Below, one piece after another: positions 1 through 11,951 of a stretch of 64,000 bases of DNA. The notes beneath the pieces were generated by a model. The model saw only the letters and a list, made by a program, of their open reading frames with translations, had not been told where the DNA came from and ran no database searches. Every line of letters starts with the position of its first letter. Position 1 is the stretch's first letter. Origin of the DNA: Epiperipatus broadwayi (taxonomy: Eukaryota > Onychophora > Udeonychophora > Euonychophora > Peripatidae); NCBI GenBank assembly GCA_028023455.1, contig JAQFVV010006215.1:3395230-3459229 (forward strand), in the 5' to 3' direction. A program made the translations under genes and the position numbers.

Positions 1-375
1 TAGAATTACATCTATTTTTTTAAAAGTGATTCCTTATCTTTTGATAATTATAGATCAATTCCTAATATTTCTATGATGTCATTTTTAATTAAAAATAATA
101 TATTGTCTAAACATCAATATGGTTGAAGAAAAACATTGAATGCTTAAGTGTTTGATTTTGTATTCCATCAAATTTTACTTAAACATCTAAATTCATATGG
201 TTTTTGTGATCTTCTTTCTTCTTTGATTGCAAGTTATTTAAATAATAGAAAGGAAGTAACAAATATTTCTAGTGTTACTAATTTCTTTACAACAGTTAAT
301 CATGATATATCCCAAGTTTAAATCCTGGACCCTATTGTTTTTATTTTAAGTAAATCATATATTTTTACTACATAA
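1..375 (+). pseudogene. LINE reverse transcriptase fragment, decayed
   Basis: Reading from base 25 in one frame gives a nearly continuous non-LTR reverse transcriptase. It starts with NYRSIPNISMMS (family NYRPISxxSxxSK), then LIKNNILSKHQYG, which matches the N-LTR fingers block (xxxQYGFR), then HQILLKHLNSYGF and SYLNNRKEV. It ends with DISQV, stop, ILDPIVF, a decayed form of the GVPQGSILGPLLF block. The frame has about four stops, and the stretch between the HQYG block and the HQILL block is far too short, so an internal deletion removed the first catalytic aspartate region. The FADD box is absent. The piece probably runs off the left edge of the window. The family looks Jockey/RTE-like, but the clade is uncertain. 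It is dead and has no partner gene nearby. Confidence 0.8.
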
Positions 376-3300
376 ACCAATATTTGATTGTGTGGGTTGT
401 ATAAATTGGAACATTACCATTTTGAGTGGCAGCAGTGTGGTCTGGAGAAACTCTTTGCATACTATGGGATAAAATTGTTTCCCTAAAACATTTAAACATC
501 TAATACTGTCATGCATCTAAACAGAGCAATAACTGGATCAAGAGAATACCATGATATAGTTCCTCAAATTGTGAAGATTTCATCATTATGTTCATGCTTG
601 GAAGAAGGTAATTAATCAAATGACCATTAGAAAATTCCTTCTGATGATTAGAAAGAATGTAAATAAGGATTCATATGATTCAATATTCCAGGCATCAATT
701 ATCCACATATTATGCTTGATATGTCAGAAAAAGTGGCTTTGAATGGCAGCTGGGTCATAAATATCACATTAATGAAGTTTGTGACAGATTGCTTCACTAG
801 ATATGGATGAGTTTTGTGAAGTCTCTGTAATGATTGTTTCTGATTTGATTCTGAATTTTTTGAATGTGATCGTTTATAATATTCAATAATCCCTTTCAGT
901 AAGTCTTGAATTCTGATCTCAATTGCTTCTAGTGAAGTTACCACTCTTTCATATTTCTTAAATGCATTATTATTATTAAGATAATTACTATTAAAATATG
1001 GCACAATCAGCAGTTTTAAAGGCTGATGGTTCACTTAAAGATATCAACAATTTGTTTTTTTTTTTCTTCTAAATTCAAATAAATTAGACATTCATTCTCA
1101 TTGGCTTAAAAAATTGACATCAACTTTCTTATAAACTACGTTTTAATGTTGAAATATGCTACATAATATCAAAAATATAGTGCTAATATGACAAATGTTG
1201 CCCTTATTTTGTTAATTTCTATTATACTAATACGTAAATTCACACTTAGTGAAATTAATTAAAATTAGAATTATAAATATGAATTAATGTATATAAGAGC
1301 ATATTTGTATAAGCCTGAAAATAGCATTAATTAATAAAAAGTAATGAATTAAGAATAATCATCCTATCAATAAAAAAAGATAAGTTTTACAGACGCTAAG
1401 CTTTTAATAATTTTTTTTCTTCTCCATATGCTATATAAAAGAATCTCGCTTCATCTCAGCAAATAACAGATGGAATTGATAAAAAAAAAAAAAGGAAATA
1501 GCATGACCTTAAAAATTTATGTGCTATAAAATAATGCAAACAAAGTAGCAGTCAACAAATAGTTTATATTTTATAATATTTTTTAAAAATTTGATATCTA
1601 CCATTTACCCATACAGTTTATGTATGTGTAATTAAAAAATATATATAAAGTTTCATTTTAACTTTTTTCTTTTTGAACATTTTATTAGACGCTCCCCTTC
1701 ATCCAATTTAAATTTTATTCCGTTTTATATAATTGTAAAAATAATGTATTTTAAAATCATATTGCTAAAATTAATTTTCAATAATTCATTTTAATAATAT
1801 GAATGATTACAATTAACTTAAGCAACTAGAATTATTCTAGCTTCTGGTATTGTACAAAAAACAAAACAAATATATGATATCTTTATTAAAATGATACAGA
1901 GATCCATTATTTCCATAAAAACTGTTTGCCTTCTCTATGGGACTGAATTTTATAGTATTTAAACAATGCTGGAGAAATGTTAAGCATTCTCTATATTTTT
2001 TAAAAAAGTCTCACATCTAAAAAATGTAGTCAAAAGAGGATATCAAACTTTCATTCGTTGTTCAAAAAGAACCCAGTGGATTCTTAATAATATGTAAACC
2101 AGGTAATCGGAACACCACTGGATATGTATAACATCATCCTCATACACTTCAAATCAATAGGTGACTCCTTAAATCCAATATACTGAATCATTTTCATTTA
2201 GAAAGATGACGACAAGATTTGGAAACAATATTTGCACTACAAGATAAATCTAATACCAACAAATTTGTAGATGTAATGGAATTAAGGAAAATATTATATA
2301 ACAAATAAAATCATAACAATTCTACCATTATAAAACTCACAATTGGAAGAAAAAGGGAGGAAAGTTAACAATTATCATTTAAATTCTTTCAATGATTGGA
2401 AAAACTGTCAACAAAGCTGATTAATTTGTTATTATGTGCTTCCACTCAACTTATATCCAATTCTTGTACTTGGAACATCACCACTTCTACATTATAGATG
2501 TCACAAAATTTCCAATAAGCTCAAACAACACAACAAAAATTAGAGCAGATCATACTGAAATGAAGGCTGGAAAGAAAGTATCAATTTATAAATGGTGCAA
2601 TGAATTGTTTTTGTAGATATGCAAATATTTAGATATGTGCTGTCTTCTTTGATTTTTTCTTTGTAGAAGACTTGTGTTTTTTGGTTAAAATTTTTTCAAT
2701 TGTTCACTGATGATTCTCAGAAATAGTGATCAGGCACTACTTCTAATATGTTTTACTTTCTCATATGCAATAAATATTATAACTATACATGAAACTATCA
2801 TTAAATAGATATTAAAGTTCTCTAGTCCTCAAGCTTGATACTCCAGCTAATTGAATACCAATATTTTGACTTGCTTTAAAACTCAAACCATCTGTCATAT
2901 TTTCTTACAGGCAACTTTCCCTCAATAATGCTACCTCATATATATTTTCATATCAGTGGCACATTTGATCAAAAGTTTGGTATTAATATGACTAGTGTTC
3001 TCATTGTTTTCTCTCTTACTAAAAATGAGCACAATCAATAGGTACTATCTATTTACTTGCCAATGAATAAATTAAAATAAAATCAGTAAAATAAATAATT
3101 TTACAAAAAAAAAAATACATTAAAGAATGTTATAATAAATTATAGAATATGATAACAGTTGCTTCTGAATAGTCAACATTCAAGATTTTTTTTTTTAAAA
3201 AGTCCACTACTTATTTAAATTAGTCTTTAATGGATGTAAAGAAAGACAATTTCTCAAACTAATAAAATAAGAGAAAATTCAAAAGGTTTTAAAAAGTTAA

Positions 3301-4850
3301 GACTGTATTGTGGATATCTTATAATGTATTAGTTAGAACATTTGATTAATCATATCTATAACCCATAACTTGAGCTATTGTAGAGTAAAAACCTACAAGT
3401 TATATGCAGATTTAGAATTTTTTTCTAGCTAGCTGACTCATAATAGCTAACAACCGATTATTGATTAGTAAAGCTCATAATCAAAAGAGCTAACAAACAA
3501 TTATCAATTAATAAGTAGGGATCTATCTATTATTACAGAGAAACTAAAGGTCTCAGGTTTACCAGATGGGTCCTGATGAGTAATAAATATGATTACAATA
3601 TGATGCTATCCTTCACCATCAGTGTGAAGATATGTTGTATTCATATAGGGAAAGGGTGGTGAATCTCAGGCCCATGAGACAAATCTGGCACTTGGATATT
3701 TTTAAAAACATATATAAAGTGGCCTTGCATAAAACTTCTATTTAATCATGCATAGAGAAAATATGGAATTCTTTTAAAGTGAATTTCACAGACAAATGTA
3801 TACTAGCAAAAATAAAAATAGAATTTTTTACTTCATTTTATTATTATTATTTTGCATTAACTTTCTTTTTATTAGGATAGCTATACCAAGTAATACAAAA
3901 AAAACTGACATAAAATCATGCATGCATTTAAAAAAAAAAAGAACCAAGTATATTTTTTTTATAGAAAGAAATAATAAATCAACATGCCTGACATGTCTGA
4001 AAAATACTTTAGTTAATAAAAGTCACAATATTAAGAGGTATAACATTTTGATTACAACAAGTGTTGGGGAAGAAAGAAATATTAAAATAGAAAGCTTGAA
4101 AAAGAATTTCATCAAGTAATTGATGTTTTATAAAAAGCAGAAACAAATCAGAAAATTCTGTGAAAGCAAGTTACAGTATTTAAAAAAAGAAAAACTGAAA
4201 ATTCAAAACCATTTTCTAAAGAAATGTATTCTAGCTGCTATACAATTAATCCATACACAGGATAAAAAAAAAAAAAGAGAGAGAGAATATATATAAAAAC
4301 AGTTACAAGGCAAATTAAAAACTGTCATTAAATATGGGACAGTCATCAATAATAATGATGTTATTTTATTTGAATTCACAAAAAATCATGGTCCTCATTA
4401 AGAAATTGAAACTGATCTTCCAGTTGAAAAGATTGCTCACTCCTAATGATTAGAGGTAACAAATAAAATTTTTGATCAAATATAATAGGTTAATTTTTAA
4501 GTTAATAATTTTATCTGGCCCACAAATGCCAATGGCTCTCAGCAGGGTAAAGGTTAGATTTGAAAACAGTTTCTGCAGAATGTAATCACAAACACATACA
4601 TTAAATAAAACAATTTTTCTCTCAAAAACTAAAATTAAAAATTGATTTCTTGACTAAACAAAAACTGGGAAAAAATTCCAAGAAAATAAATGAGGTTTGC
4701 AAAATGGTTTTGTAAAATTTATTCGTTTTTAATATATTTTATAAAATGCAAAATTGAATCCATTCTCATTTCCTTCATAGAAATCAAATCAACTTCAACT
4801 GAAGTGTAAAAAAAATCAAAATTATTATTGCTTTTGAATTTTGTTATTAT
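376..4850. other. No gene seen; AT-rich intergenic or intronic DNA
   Basis: I see no recognisable protein, RNA gene or transposon here. A 111-codon frame on the minus strand (699-1034) and a 107-codon frame on the plus strand (3796-4119) match nothing I know and have low-complexity AT-driven composition. A two-copy imperfect tandem repeat of about 48 bp lies near 3445-3530 (gctaacaa and tcaattaataag-type units). Poly(A/T) tracts are frequent. Confidence 0.5.
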
Positions 4851-4852
4851 AC

Positions 4853-5050
4853 CCATGTTGACCATAAGTCATTCTGACTCCTCATATGTAGGACCTTAAG
4901 ACCATTTAAATACCCAAAAAAGAGATGCACAGAATATAGGCTGAATCTGCAATATTTAAATACAAGTATTCTGCCCATCTTTCTTCTGTGTATTTAAGTG
5001 GTTTTAAGGTCCTACATATGAGGGGTCAGAATGACTTACAGTTAACATGG
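4853..5050. repeat. Fold-back pair of SINE-like head sequences
   Basis: The arm at 4853-4922 contains CATATGTAGGACCTTAAG and is the reverse complement of the arm at 4981-5050 (CTTAAG/TTTTAAGG, TCCTACATATGAGG, TCAGAATGACTTA). The spacer is about 60 bp. The same head sequence occurs at 6139-6260 and, more diverged, at 6600-6690. The hairpin is therefore made of two head-to-head 5' ends of the hammerhead-bearing element described next, the left one truncated. Confidence 0.75.
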
Positions 5051-5580
5051 AGTATGACAATACAATTGAAAAACAAGGGTATTAAGCATGCCATCATCAG
5101 ATTTTCAATATTATGAATGGATGAAGATTTGGAGAATGGAGATTGAAGCCTGTCTATTAAGGTTTGAAGAGTTATTGTCATAATATAAACCGAGCAATGC
5201 TTATATATATATAAAGAGATATTGAATTCTATCTCTCTCGGCGTTTATGTAAACAAAAGCTTGTTAGGAGCTATTGGTAGAGCTCCATCTAGTGATCATA
5301 AAATGCAAGCTAAAAGCTAGTTACAAAATTTATAACTTGTTTTGTTTATCATATATATATATTTATGGGAGATAATGATCTGGAAGAACTGATGAGGAGT
5401 TGGTTCAGCACAAAATATGTTTATTGGAGATCATTTATCCTTTTCACATGTATGTGGTCATGTGTATTGGTTGCATAAGATGGAGTGGATGACTGAAGGG
5501 AGATTGAAACTCTGGATTCAAATCCCCTCTAAGTACATCTAGCTTAAGTATATGTACTATACTTGTATTTAAAAAATAAT
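4925..5580 (+). mobile_element. Hammerhead-bearing SINE-like element, copy A
   Basis: Modules in order: a head block with the CCTACATATGAGG signature; a GATTGAAGCCTGTC-type block; a short AT microsatellite; a hammerhead ribozyme motif (5375-5434); a tRNA-like block; and a tail ending ACTATACTTGTATTT. The tRNA-like block (about 5468-5535) has ATGGAGTGGATGACTGAAG, which resembles a class II tRNA box A, and a box B-like GATTCAAATCCC. About 150 bp of unrelated sequence (5215-5365) splits this copy. The tRNA-like promoter, lack of coding capacity and copies elsewhere in the window point to a Pol III-transcribed non-autonomous retroelement. The pairing of a tRNA-derived promoter with a hammerhead is known from the schistosome Sm-alpha repeat. 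Element boundaries are inferred from copy comparison. Confidence 0.7.
5375..5434 (+). ncRNA. Hammerhead ribozyme motif, copy A (decayed)
   Basis: Core CTGATGA lies at 5389-5395. Stem I outer pairs are ATGATC (5375-5380) with GATCAT (5429-5434). The inner CCAA/TTGG pairing is broken on the 5' side (AGAA). Stem II is weak (GGAGTT against CAGCAC). The conserved GAA before stem III reads AAA. It is probably inactive, but the spacing of all parts matches the intact copies. Confidence 0.6.
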
Positions 5581-5827
5581 ATCTAGTGATTTGAGTTTTT
5601 TTTTAATAATATTTATACAAACAGTACAAAAGTATATATTTTTAAAAAATGATCAGTTTGTTCTCGCTCCCACCTCCCTCTTTTTTATCCCATAGCTATT
5701 TTAGAAATAAATGAGAATAATAAATTACTGAAACAAAACGGCATTTTTTCAAGTAGTTCAAAGTGACAAGCTAAGAAAGATTAAACAAAGTGTTCATGAC
5801 AATCAGGTACATTAATTTATTTGTAAT

Positions 5828-6265
5828 TACAGAGGATTTGAGCTTAGACTTTCAAGCTCCCTTTACTCATTCACTCCATCTTATAAAACCCATACACATG
5901 ACCACATACATATGAAAGATATAAATAATCTCCAATTTTCGGATTTTATGCTGAACCAGCACTCATCAGTTGGTCCAGATCATCATCTCTGACACACATA
6001 TATTAATCAGTGCTTGGTTTATATTAAAATAGCAAATCTCCAAACTTTAATGGACATGATTCAATCTTCTCCAATTCTTCAGTTCATCCATATCCCTGAA
6101 AATCTGGTGATAGCATATTCAAATTCCTTGTTTGCTAATTTTGTTGTCATACCCATGATAACCGAAAGTCATTCTGACCCCTCATATGTAGGATCTTAAG
6201 CCCATTTAAATGGGATGGGCAGAATACATGCTGAATAAGTAATATTTAAATACAATTTATAGTAT
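5828..6265 (-). mobile_element. Hammerhead-bearing SINE-like element, copy B
   Basis: Read on the minus strand this copy runs head (CCTACATATGAGG-type at 6177-6190), GTCCATTAAAGTTTG block, hammerhead (5925-5983), then the tRNA-like block with ATGGAGTGAATGAGTAAAG and a box B-like CTCAAATCCTC near 5840. It lies tail-to-tail with copy A, the two tails about 250 bp apart. There is no coding capacity; the plus-strand frame at 6014-6199 is a shadow. Confidence 0.7.
5925..5983 (-). ncRNA. Hammerhead ribozyme motif, copy B
   Basis: On the minus strand: outer stem I ATGATC pairs with GATTAT (one G-U), inner stem I CCAA pairs with TTGG, core CTGATGA is intact, and stem II GTGCTG pairs with CAGCAT across a GTT loop (one G-U end pair). 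The GAA box reads AAA, and the palindromic stem III seen in other copies is damaged. The fold is recognisable; activity is doubtful. Confidence 0.7.
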
Positions 6266-6294
6266 ATATATTTTTAAGCTAGCTAGATATAATT

Positions 6295-6600
6295 AGAGGA
6301 GATTTGAACCCAAACTTTCAAGTCCCCTTTAATCATTCACTCCATCTTATAAAACTCATACAAATGACCAAATTCATATGAAAAAGATGAATGATCTCTG
6401 ATATATATTTTTTGTGCTGAACCAGCACTCATTAGTTGGTCTGGATCATCATCTCCAATTCATATATATATATAATCAGTGCTCAGTTTATGTTAAGATA
6501 GAAAATCCTCAAACTTTAATGGACAGGCTTCAATTTTCTCCATTTTTCATCCATCCATATCATTGAAAATCTAATAATGACATGTTTGAAGCTCTTACAT
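6295..6600 (-). mobile_element. Hammerhead-bearing SINE-like element, copy C
   Basis: This copy has the same module order as copy B on the minus strand, with tRNA-like tail box GTTCAAATCTCC near 6297-6312, hammerhead at 6391-6449 and the GTCCATTAAAGTTTGAGG block near 6505-6525. Its 5' head is truncated at about 6600, where copy D starts in the opposite direction, so C and D are head-to-head. Confidence 0.65.
6391..6449 (-). ncRNA. Hammerhead ribozyme motif, copy C (core mutated)
   Basis: Stem II is perfect (GTGCTG, GTT, CAGCAC). The core reads CTAATGA, so the invariant G5 is A. The 3' side of inner stem I is lost (CAGA instead of TTGG). Predicted inactive. Confidence 0.6.
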
Positions 6601-7035
6601 ACTAAGCCTATATTTTACCCATCCCTCTTCTGTATATTTGAATGGATATATGAAAATCCTATATATGAAGAGTCATAGTGACTTAAAGTAAATACGGGCA
6701 AAGCAGTAATATTGGCATCAACAAGGGATTTGAGCATTCTATCATCAGATTTTCAATAATCTGAATGGCTGAAGAGTTGGAGGATGGAGAAAATTGAAGC
6801 CTATCTACTTAATATAAACCAAGCACTGATTATATATGTGTGTCGAAGATGATGATGGTTCAGCATGAAATACAGATATTAGATATCATTTATCTTTTTC
6901 ACATATATGTGGTCATGTTTATCGGTTGTATAAGATGGATTGAATGACTAAAGCGAGCTTTAAAATCTGAGTTCAAATCCTCTCTAATTACATCTAACTT
7001 AAAAATATATATACTATACTTGTATTTAAATATTA
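6600..7035 (+). mobile_element. Hammerhead-bearing SINE-like element, copy D
   Basis: The head is a diverged version of the CCTACATATGAGG block (near 6655-6672), followed by GAGCATTCTATCATCAG, the AATTGAAGCCTATC block, a truncated hammerhead (6846-6893), and a tRNA-like block with ATGGATTGAATGACTAAAG and box B-like GAGTTCAAATCC near 6969-6981. The tail ends TATACTTGTATTT. The minus-strand frame at 6899-7084 is a shadow of this repeat. Confidence 0.65.
6846..6893 (+). ncRNA. Hammerhead remnant, copy D (core deleted)
   Basis: About 20 nt covering stem I 5' inner side, the CTGATGA core and half of stem II are missing. The 3' half is kept (GGTTCAGCAT, then GAA, then ATACAGAT). This copy shows that GAA before stem III is the ancestral state. 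Confidence 0.5.
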
Positions 7036-9060
7036 ATTTATTTACTATATTGCTTACTCTTTTTAAATAAAAAACAACACACAAAACAAAACAAAATTTA
7101 ATGTTAAAAATAAAAGAAAAAAATATTTGTTGAAGAAATATCTTAGTTTAAATAAAAATTTTGCTTTCATAAAAGTGTTCAATAAATAACAAAATCTAGT
7201 GATCATGGAAATGTGAAATATCCTTGTGATTTTTGTTCTGTAAATTAAAAAAGGTGTTGAATCTTCAGTTTCCAGATTACTGAATTACAACAGATATATA
7301 TTTTTGCATTATAAATGTAATGAAAATAACTATTATTTAAATTATACACCAATGACGAACTTTTTAATTTTTTTAAAAATTGTTTGTCAGAGAAGAATTT
7401 AGATTTTTAAAACTCAATAACACTGCACAAGATTTAAAATATGACTAAAAAGCAAATTTATTTCTAGTTTTTGAAACTTAAATTTGTGAAAAGATTAATT
7501 ATCTATTAAAGATAGACTTAAAAATTTGTTATAGAAAGTCGGGTGCTATTATTATAGCAACTAGAAAATATCCAAATCCAATTACATATTTATAAAAAAG
7601 AGTACACAACATGTTAGCAAGGGCACTAAGCTTTAACTCAATAACAAATAATATTTACAATAATTCATTTGAATTAATAATGCCCATCTCATTAATCTAT
7701 TTCCAAGAAATCTATACAAATGGCAGTTACAAACAGAACTTAAGACTACTTATCTACTTAGCCTTTCTCAATGAAAATTTGTTTTGCACAATATAGGCAT
7801 CCAGTATCTACATTTTATTCTTCCTACAATATAATAGGTTGAAATTTTGAAATCCGTTAGTTTTGAACTCATGCAAACTTGGCTGTCTGTACATTTTACG
7901 GATCCCACTTATAATTTAACTGCTAGCATGCTTGATATTTTAATTATGCTCAAAAATAAAAATTATACTTGATTCTATTTATTCCCATTTAACTGAAGTA
8001 ATCTGTTTCACATTACATTATTCTTGAGCCATTTAGATAAACATGAGTGAATAATGTACATTAGATAGTATTATTAGTTTTTTAATTAAACATGAAACAT
8101 ATACTTTAATTGTAAAAAATCTCCTGATTAAGAAATAATAAACGTTAGCAAGAGAGATTAATAATGAAATATGTTTCTATTCTTCTGATTAAGAAATGAA
8201 TGTTAGCAAATAATGAACTATGTCTCTATTCTACTATAGTTTCTGTGTGCAGTATGTTATTTTCTCTAAGGTAGGTTGGGTAATTAGGCAAGAGAGTAGT
8301 GTAACTAAACATCATTACTTATCACCTTCATAACTATCCTAATATCTTAGTTTAGATTGCATTATATTATTATGGTAAAATTTAAAAACAAAAAAATAAT
8401 TCTTGCTTGTGAGTCAAATGATTTTCAAGTATAAAGTGGGAGACTGAGTAGATAAACCTAAAATTGTATTCACAGACATGTAAATAAACAATGAAAATGT
8501 TAAAATTTAACAATTTAGTCAATTTTATAAGCCTGTATTTGGCAGCAGTGATTTTTTTCATCTTGGAGTGCTTTTTCTAAATCAAATGTAATTTCATTTT
8601 TAACTATATTTTCTTCAAATTAAATAACTTAAAAATGAAACATCTTTTTTTTGCCTTTTTGTTTTCTTCCAGATGTTTAATATATGCTTTCTAAACATAA
8701 TTTAAGAAAGTTCATAAAGTGTTTTCCGTAAGTGATAAAGTGAAACTTATCTATTTGTAGTGGGGGGGGGGGGAATCACATTTGGAAATGGGACATATGT
8801 TTGAAAATAATGAAGAGAAAGGCATTTTCATGCCATGATTGTATCCACTCTTGAAATAACTAAAATTATAACTATGTGAAACATTTTTTTTGGTGAAGGC
8901 ATTCTGCACAAGATGTTTCATTTAATTGTGCAACAACTACATTTTTTTATACATAAAAAAATATTCAATGTGGTAGCATCTTGATCACATTTTTAAATCT
9001 TTTTTATCTCCATATGACTATTAAATAATGATTTATTGTTATTCCTTTATATTTTTTTAA
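7036..9060. other. No gene seen; contains a 12-G tract
   Basis: This is AT-rich sequence without a recognisable frame or repeat. A run of 12 G lies at 8762-8773, striking in this base composition. A short direct duplication of the TCTCCTGATTAAGAAAT type occurs near 8118-8195. I see nothing else. Confidence 0.5.
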
Positions 9061-9079
9061 GAGTAGCAATTCCTAACCT

Positions 9080-9810
9080 CATGTCACCACTCCCCATTTA
9101 CATCTCCAAGGTTGAAGACACCACATGGGATTCTAATACTGATATTTTTAGAACCTCTGAACTAATATTTGTTTACTCTGTGGCTGATTACTGCTCTCCA
9201 GTATAGTGCAGAAGTACACATGCTGATCTTGTAGTTACTGAAATCAATAAATTTTTGTGTATTATTTCTGGCACTCTTAAATCAATACCAATAGAATGAC
9301 TACTTGAACTCTCAAATATCCTTTCAGATAACCTCAAATGCAGGTTGGAAATTATTGCTGATCAAAAAGCTTGTTGAGCTACCTAATCATCCAATCAATC
9401 TCTCTCTGAACAGTCCCCCAAACCTCAGGATAAAATCAATGCAGCCCTTCTAGATTACTGGCAATTCTCAGAAGCCACCCACATTGAATATAAATTGTAT
9501 GTGGTCACATGACTGGAATATCTCCAATATAAATAATCACACCCAATAGCCAATTCTACTTTCAAAGTACCTTGTTTCTCCCTTTCAAGAAAACTCTGGT
9601 CGAAGATTGACAGAATCAGAACAAGCAAGGATAGATGTTGCTATATGTTGCATAGATGATGATTTATAGACTCTCCAAACTGTGAATGTTGAAGACCAAA
9701 ACTATGATACATATTTACAGGAAGTGTCTAATTTAGCAGGACTCTATTGGCCTCTTTGCTCTACATAACTTGGAGAAATTGACTCTTGATAGGTTAAGCA
9801 CTGTTGGTGT
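9080..9810 (+). pseudogene. LINE reverse transcriptase C-terminal region, decayed
   Basis: The frame across 9110-9400 reads VEDTTWDSNTDIFRTS, then FVYSVADYCSPV, then CRSTHADLV, INKFLCIISGTLKSIPIE and LLELSNIL. This is the conserved post-RT region of Jockey/RTE-type LINE proteins (typical LVYSxAEYCxPVWxxSxHTxxxDxxLNxxxRIxxGxLxxTPxxxLxxLxxIxP). Further on, near 9601-9655, another frame gives DRIRTSKDRCCYMLHRW (family LNRIRTGxGRCxxxLxxW) and then a decayed C-x-C ... DQ ... C tail. Several stops and at least two frameshifts show the copy is long dead. Endonuclease and RT catalytic domains are not present upstream, so it is 5'-truncated as usual for LINEs. The 3' limit is approximate. Confidence 0.8.
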
Positions 9811-10257
9811 TAAATTTTAATTTTCTGACACTGCATGCTAAATAAATAAATAATAAATTACCCCTATTAAGATTATTGAAGTTAATGTAGATTCATGAAA
9901 GGATTTATGGGCAAGCTTTAGAGAGTTAAATGATTAATAGGTCATTAGAAATAATTTAGAGCACAAACTTGGTATAACATGATATAATGATAAAATATAA
10001 GCCTAATTCATAAAACTTATAATGTATTTTATAAAGATATTATTATCATTGGAAGAAGTTAGAATGTTAAAACTCTATGCAAGAAAATTTGCATCTAAAT
10101 GGAATGAATAAAAAAAAATGCAATCGTTGAATTTGTACTTCTAATTTTAAATTTACTGGAACAATTATATTTCAAATCTTCAGTGATCATCATTCCGGTA
10201 ATGTTAGCAAAGTTAATTTGATTGAACAATTTGAAAAATATTAAAAAAATAAAAATA
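9811..10257. other. No gene seen
   Basis: AT-rich sequence between the LINE remnant and the pogo-like MITE, with a short (AAAT)n run at 9838-9858. Nothing else recognised. Confidence 0.5.
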
Positions 10258-11210
10258 CACGTGAGTCTCTTTTTACACAGACTTATTTAACATGATTTTG
10301 AAGTTACGTGATTCATGTTTCACCGGAAGTCAAACTCCGATAATGCAATATTACTTTAAATAATAAATTTCGCGTATATTGAAAGTAATAGCACATTATT
10401 GGAATTCGACTTTCATCTTAGTAATTTCAATATTTTCAGTGCTTTATAATAGTAAGATTTTATGCAATAATGAAATTAAAATCATGATTTTCACATTTTA
10501 TGTATACACACATTAAATTTTACAAGATTATAATGTAAATTTGTTCAAACATTGTGCGTGTTAATTTTGCATTTTAAATCACATTCTGCTTTTTAAAAAA
10601 GAACGTTTAATCAATTATTAATCATTTAGTGTCCGCAAGTTTATTTTTAAAAGATGAGTAATAGCAGTGGGCACAATTAAAATTGAAAATTAAAGACAAA
10701 AATAAGAATTTAATTTTTAGTTGTTAGATTAATTACTAATTACGTTGTCACCAGAAAACCATTAATTAACACAACATGAGAGTGACGTTGGCGCTAGTTG
10801 TATTTCATCTTGTGAAGAATCTGATTTTTTTATCAGTTTGCAAATGAACCTTTTTACCGGCAAATAGCGATAATAATTAAAACGTGTATAAAAAAATATA
10901 AATTACTGTAAATTATGCATAAAAATATATTGTTTTGAATAACATTAAATATTATAGTTAAAAAAAGTTTGTCTTGTATCAATTTTTTTCAAATTTGAAA
11001 TTTTTTATTACTCATATTTTATTTTCTTATTTTTTTTTTTGCACGAATTTTAAAGTAAATTTTACGTTGGTGCTTTGCTTTTACACGAGTTTTGAAAAAT
11101 CACAGTCCGTATCCCCCCTTTTTCAAGGTAAGTTACGTCTATTTTTGCATGATTTCGTTTGCACGTGTTTTCTGAGGAACCTATCTATCGCGTAAAACGA
11201 GAGCCAGGTG
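10258..11210 (+). mobile_element. Pogo/Tc1-like non-autonomous DNA transposon, copy 1
   Basis: The left end reads CACGTGAGTCTCTTTTTACAC and the right end is the inverted CGCGTAAAACGAGAGCCAGGTG. Both are variants of a terminal inverted repeat whose consensus starts CACCTGGGTCTCGTTTTATG. A TA dinucleotide flanks each side (10256-10257 and 11211-11212), the usual target duplication of the Tc1/mariner/pogo superfamily. Subterminal GATTTTGAAGTTA-type sequence is shared with copy 2 at 28.8-29.7 kb in opposite orientation. No transposase frame is present; the 73-codon frame at 10974-11195 is chance or residue. At about 950 bp this is a long MITE or a gutted element. Confidence 0.8.
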
Positions 11211-11951
11211 TACACGATTTAAAAAAAAAAACGAACAAATTATTCTTTACCATTTTTTTATGGCAGCCTGTGCACGGTTAATCTATTTATAGTTTACTAT
11301 TGTTATGGCATTAAGAGCTTCCCAAACAATCAACACGAATAGCTAGTAGACTTACAGACTGCCTGCCTTTCTCTATTTTCAACTATCTATTCTGTAAATA
11401 AATATTATTATATTAATTTTATATGGAATATAAATAATTAGTTCTACTATTTATAGTTTAAATATATATTACACATATGAAATAAATATTTTGAAAATGA
11501 AGCTTCTATTTAATGGAAGGGGTTGTTTATATTTCGATATTTTCATCTTAATTTTGAATGTTACATTCACATTGTCTTATGTGGTTTAATACAATAGTAG
11601 AATAATGAATGTGAGACTTAAGAATCCTGCTTACAACTCAACCTATTATTCTGTTTTTGAATATCACGATCTCCCTATGCAACTAAACGTTTATTTTTGT
11701 ATTAATTCATATAGCAATAGGACTTAATAACACCCAATGATTCCCAAAAAATTAGAATTCATTTATTAACAAGAAACAACAATTTTGATGTTTCTGTGAT
11801 AGGATAAGATTCAATTTGCTACTTTAGAATAACATACATAAAAGGTTGGGAATATTACTTTAGATACTCTTTCATTTTTTTCAGTGGTATATTTTTCAGA
11901 ATAAATCTGAATTTTTTTTTGTTCCTAATAAAAGTATTTCTTTAAGAGAAT
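11211..11951. other. No gene seen
   Basis: AT-rich sequence with a poly(A) tract directly after the transposon (11220-11230). No recognisable frame. Confidence 0.5.

Noticed and set aside
699-1034. 111-codon minus-strand frame as a gene
   Set aside because: Low-complexity AT-driven residues, no recognisable motif, no neighbouring signals, and no continuation as exons.
3570-3640. TCCTGATGAGTAATAA as a hammerhead core
   Set aside because: No stem II, no GAA box and no stem I could be drawn around it.
3796-4119. 107-codon plus-strand frame with a hydrophobic N-terminus as a small secreted or membrane protein
   Set aside because: The hydrophobic part comes from TTT/ATT-rich DNA, the rest is AAA-rich, and no family or promoter was seen.
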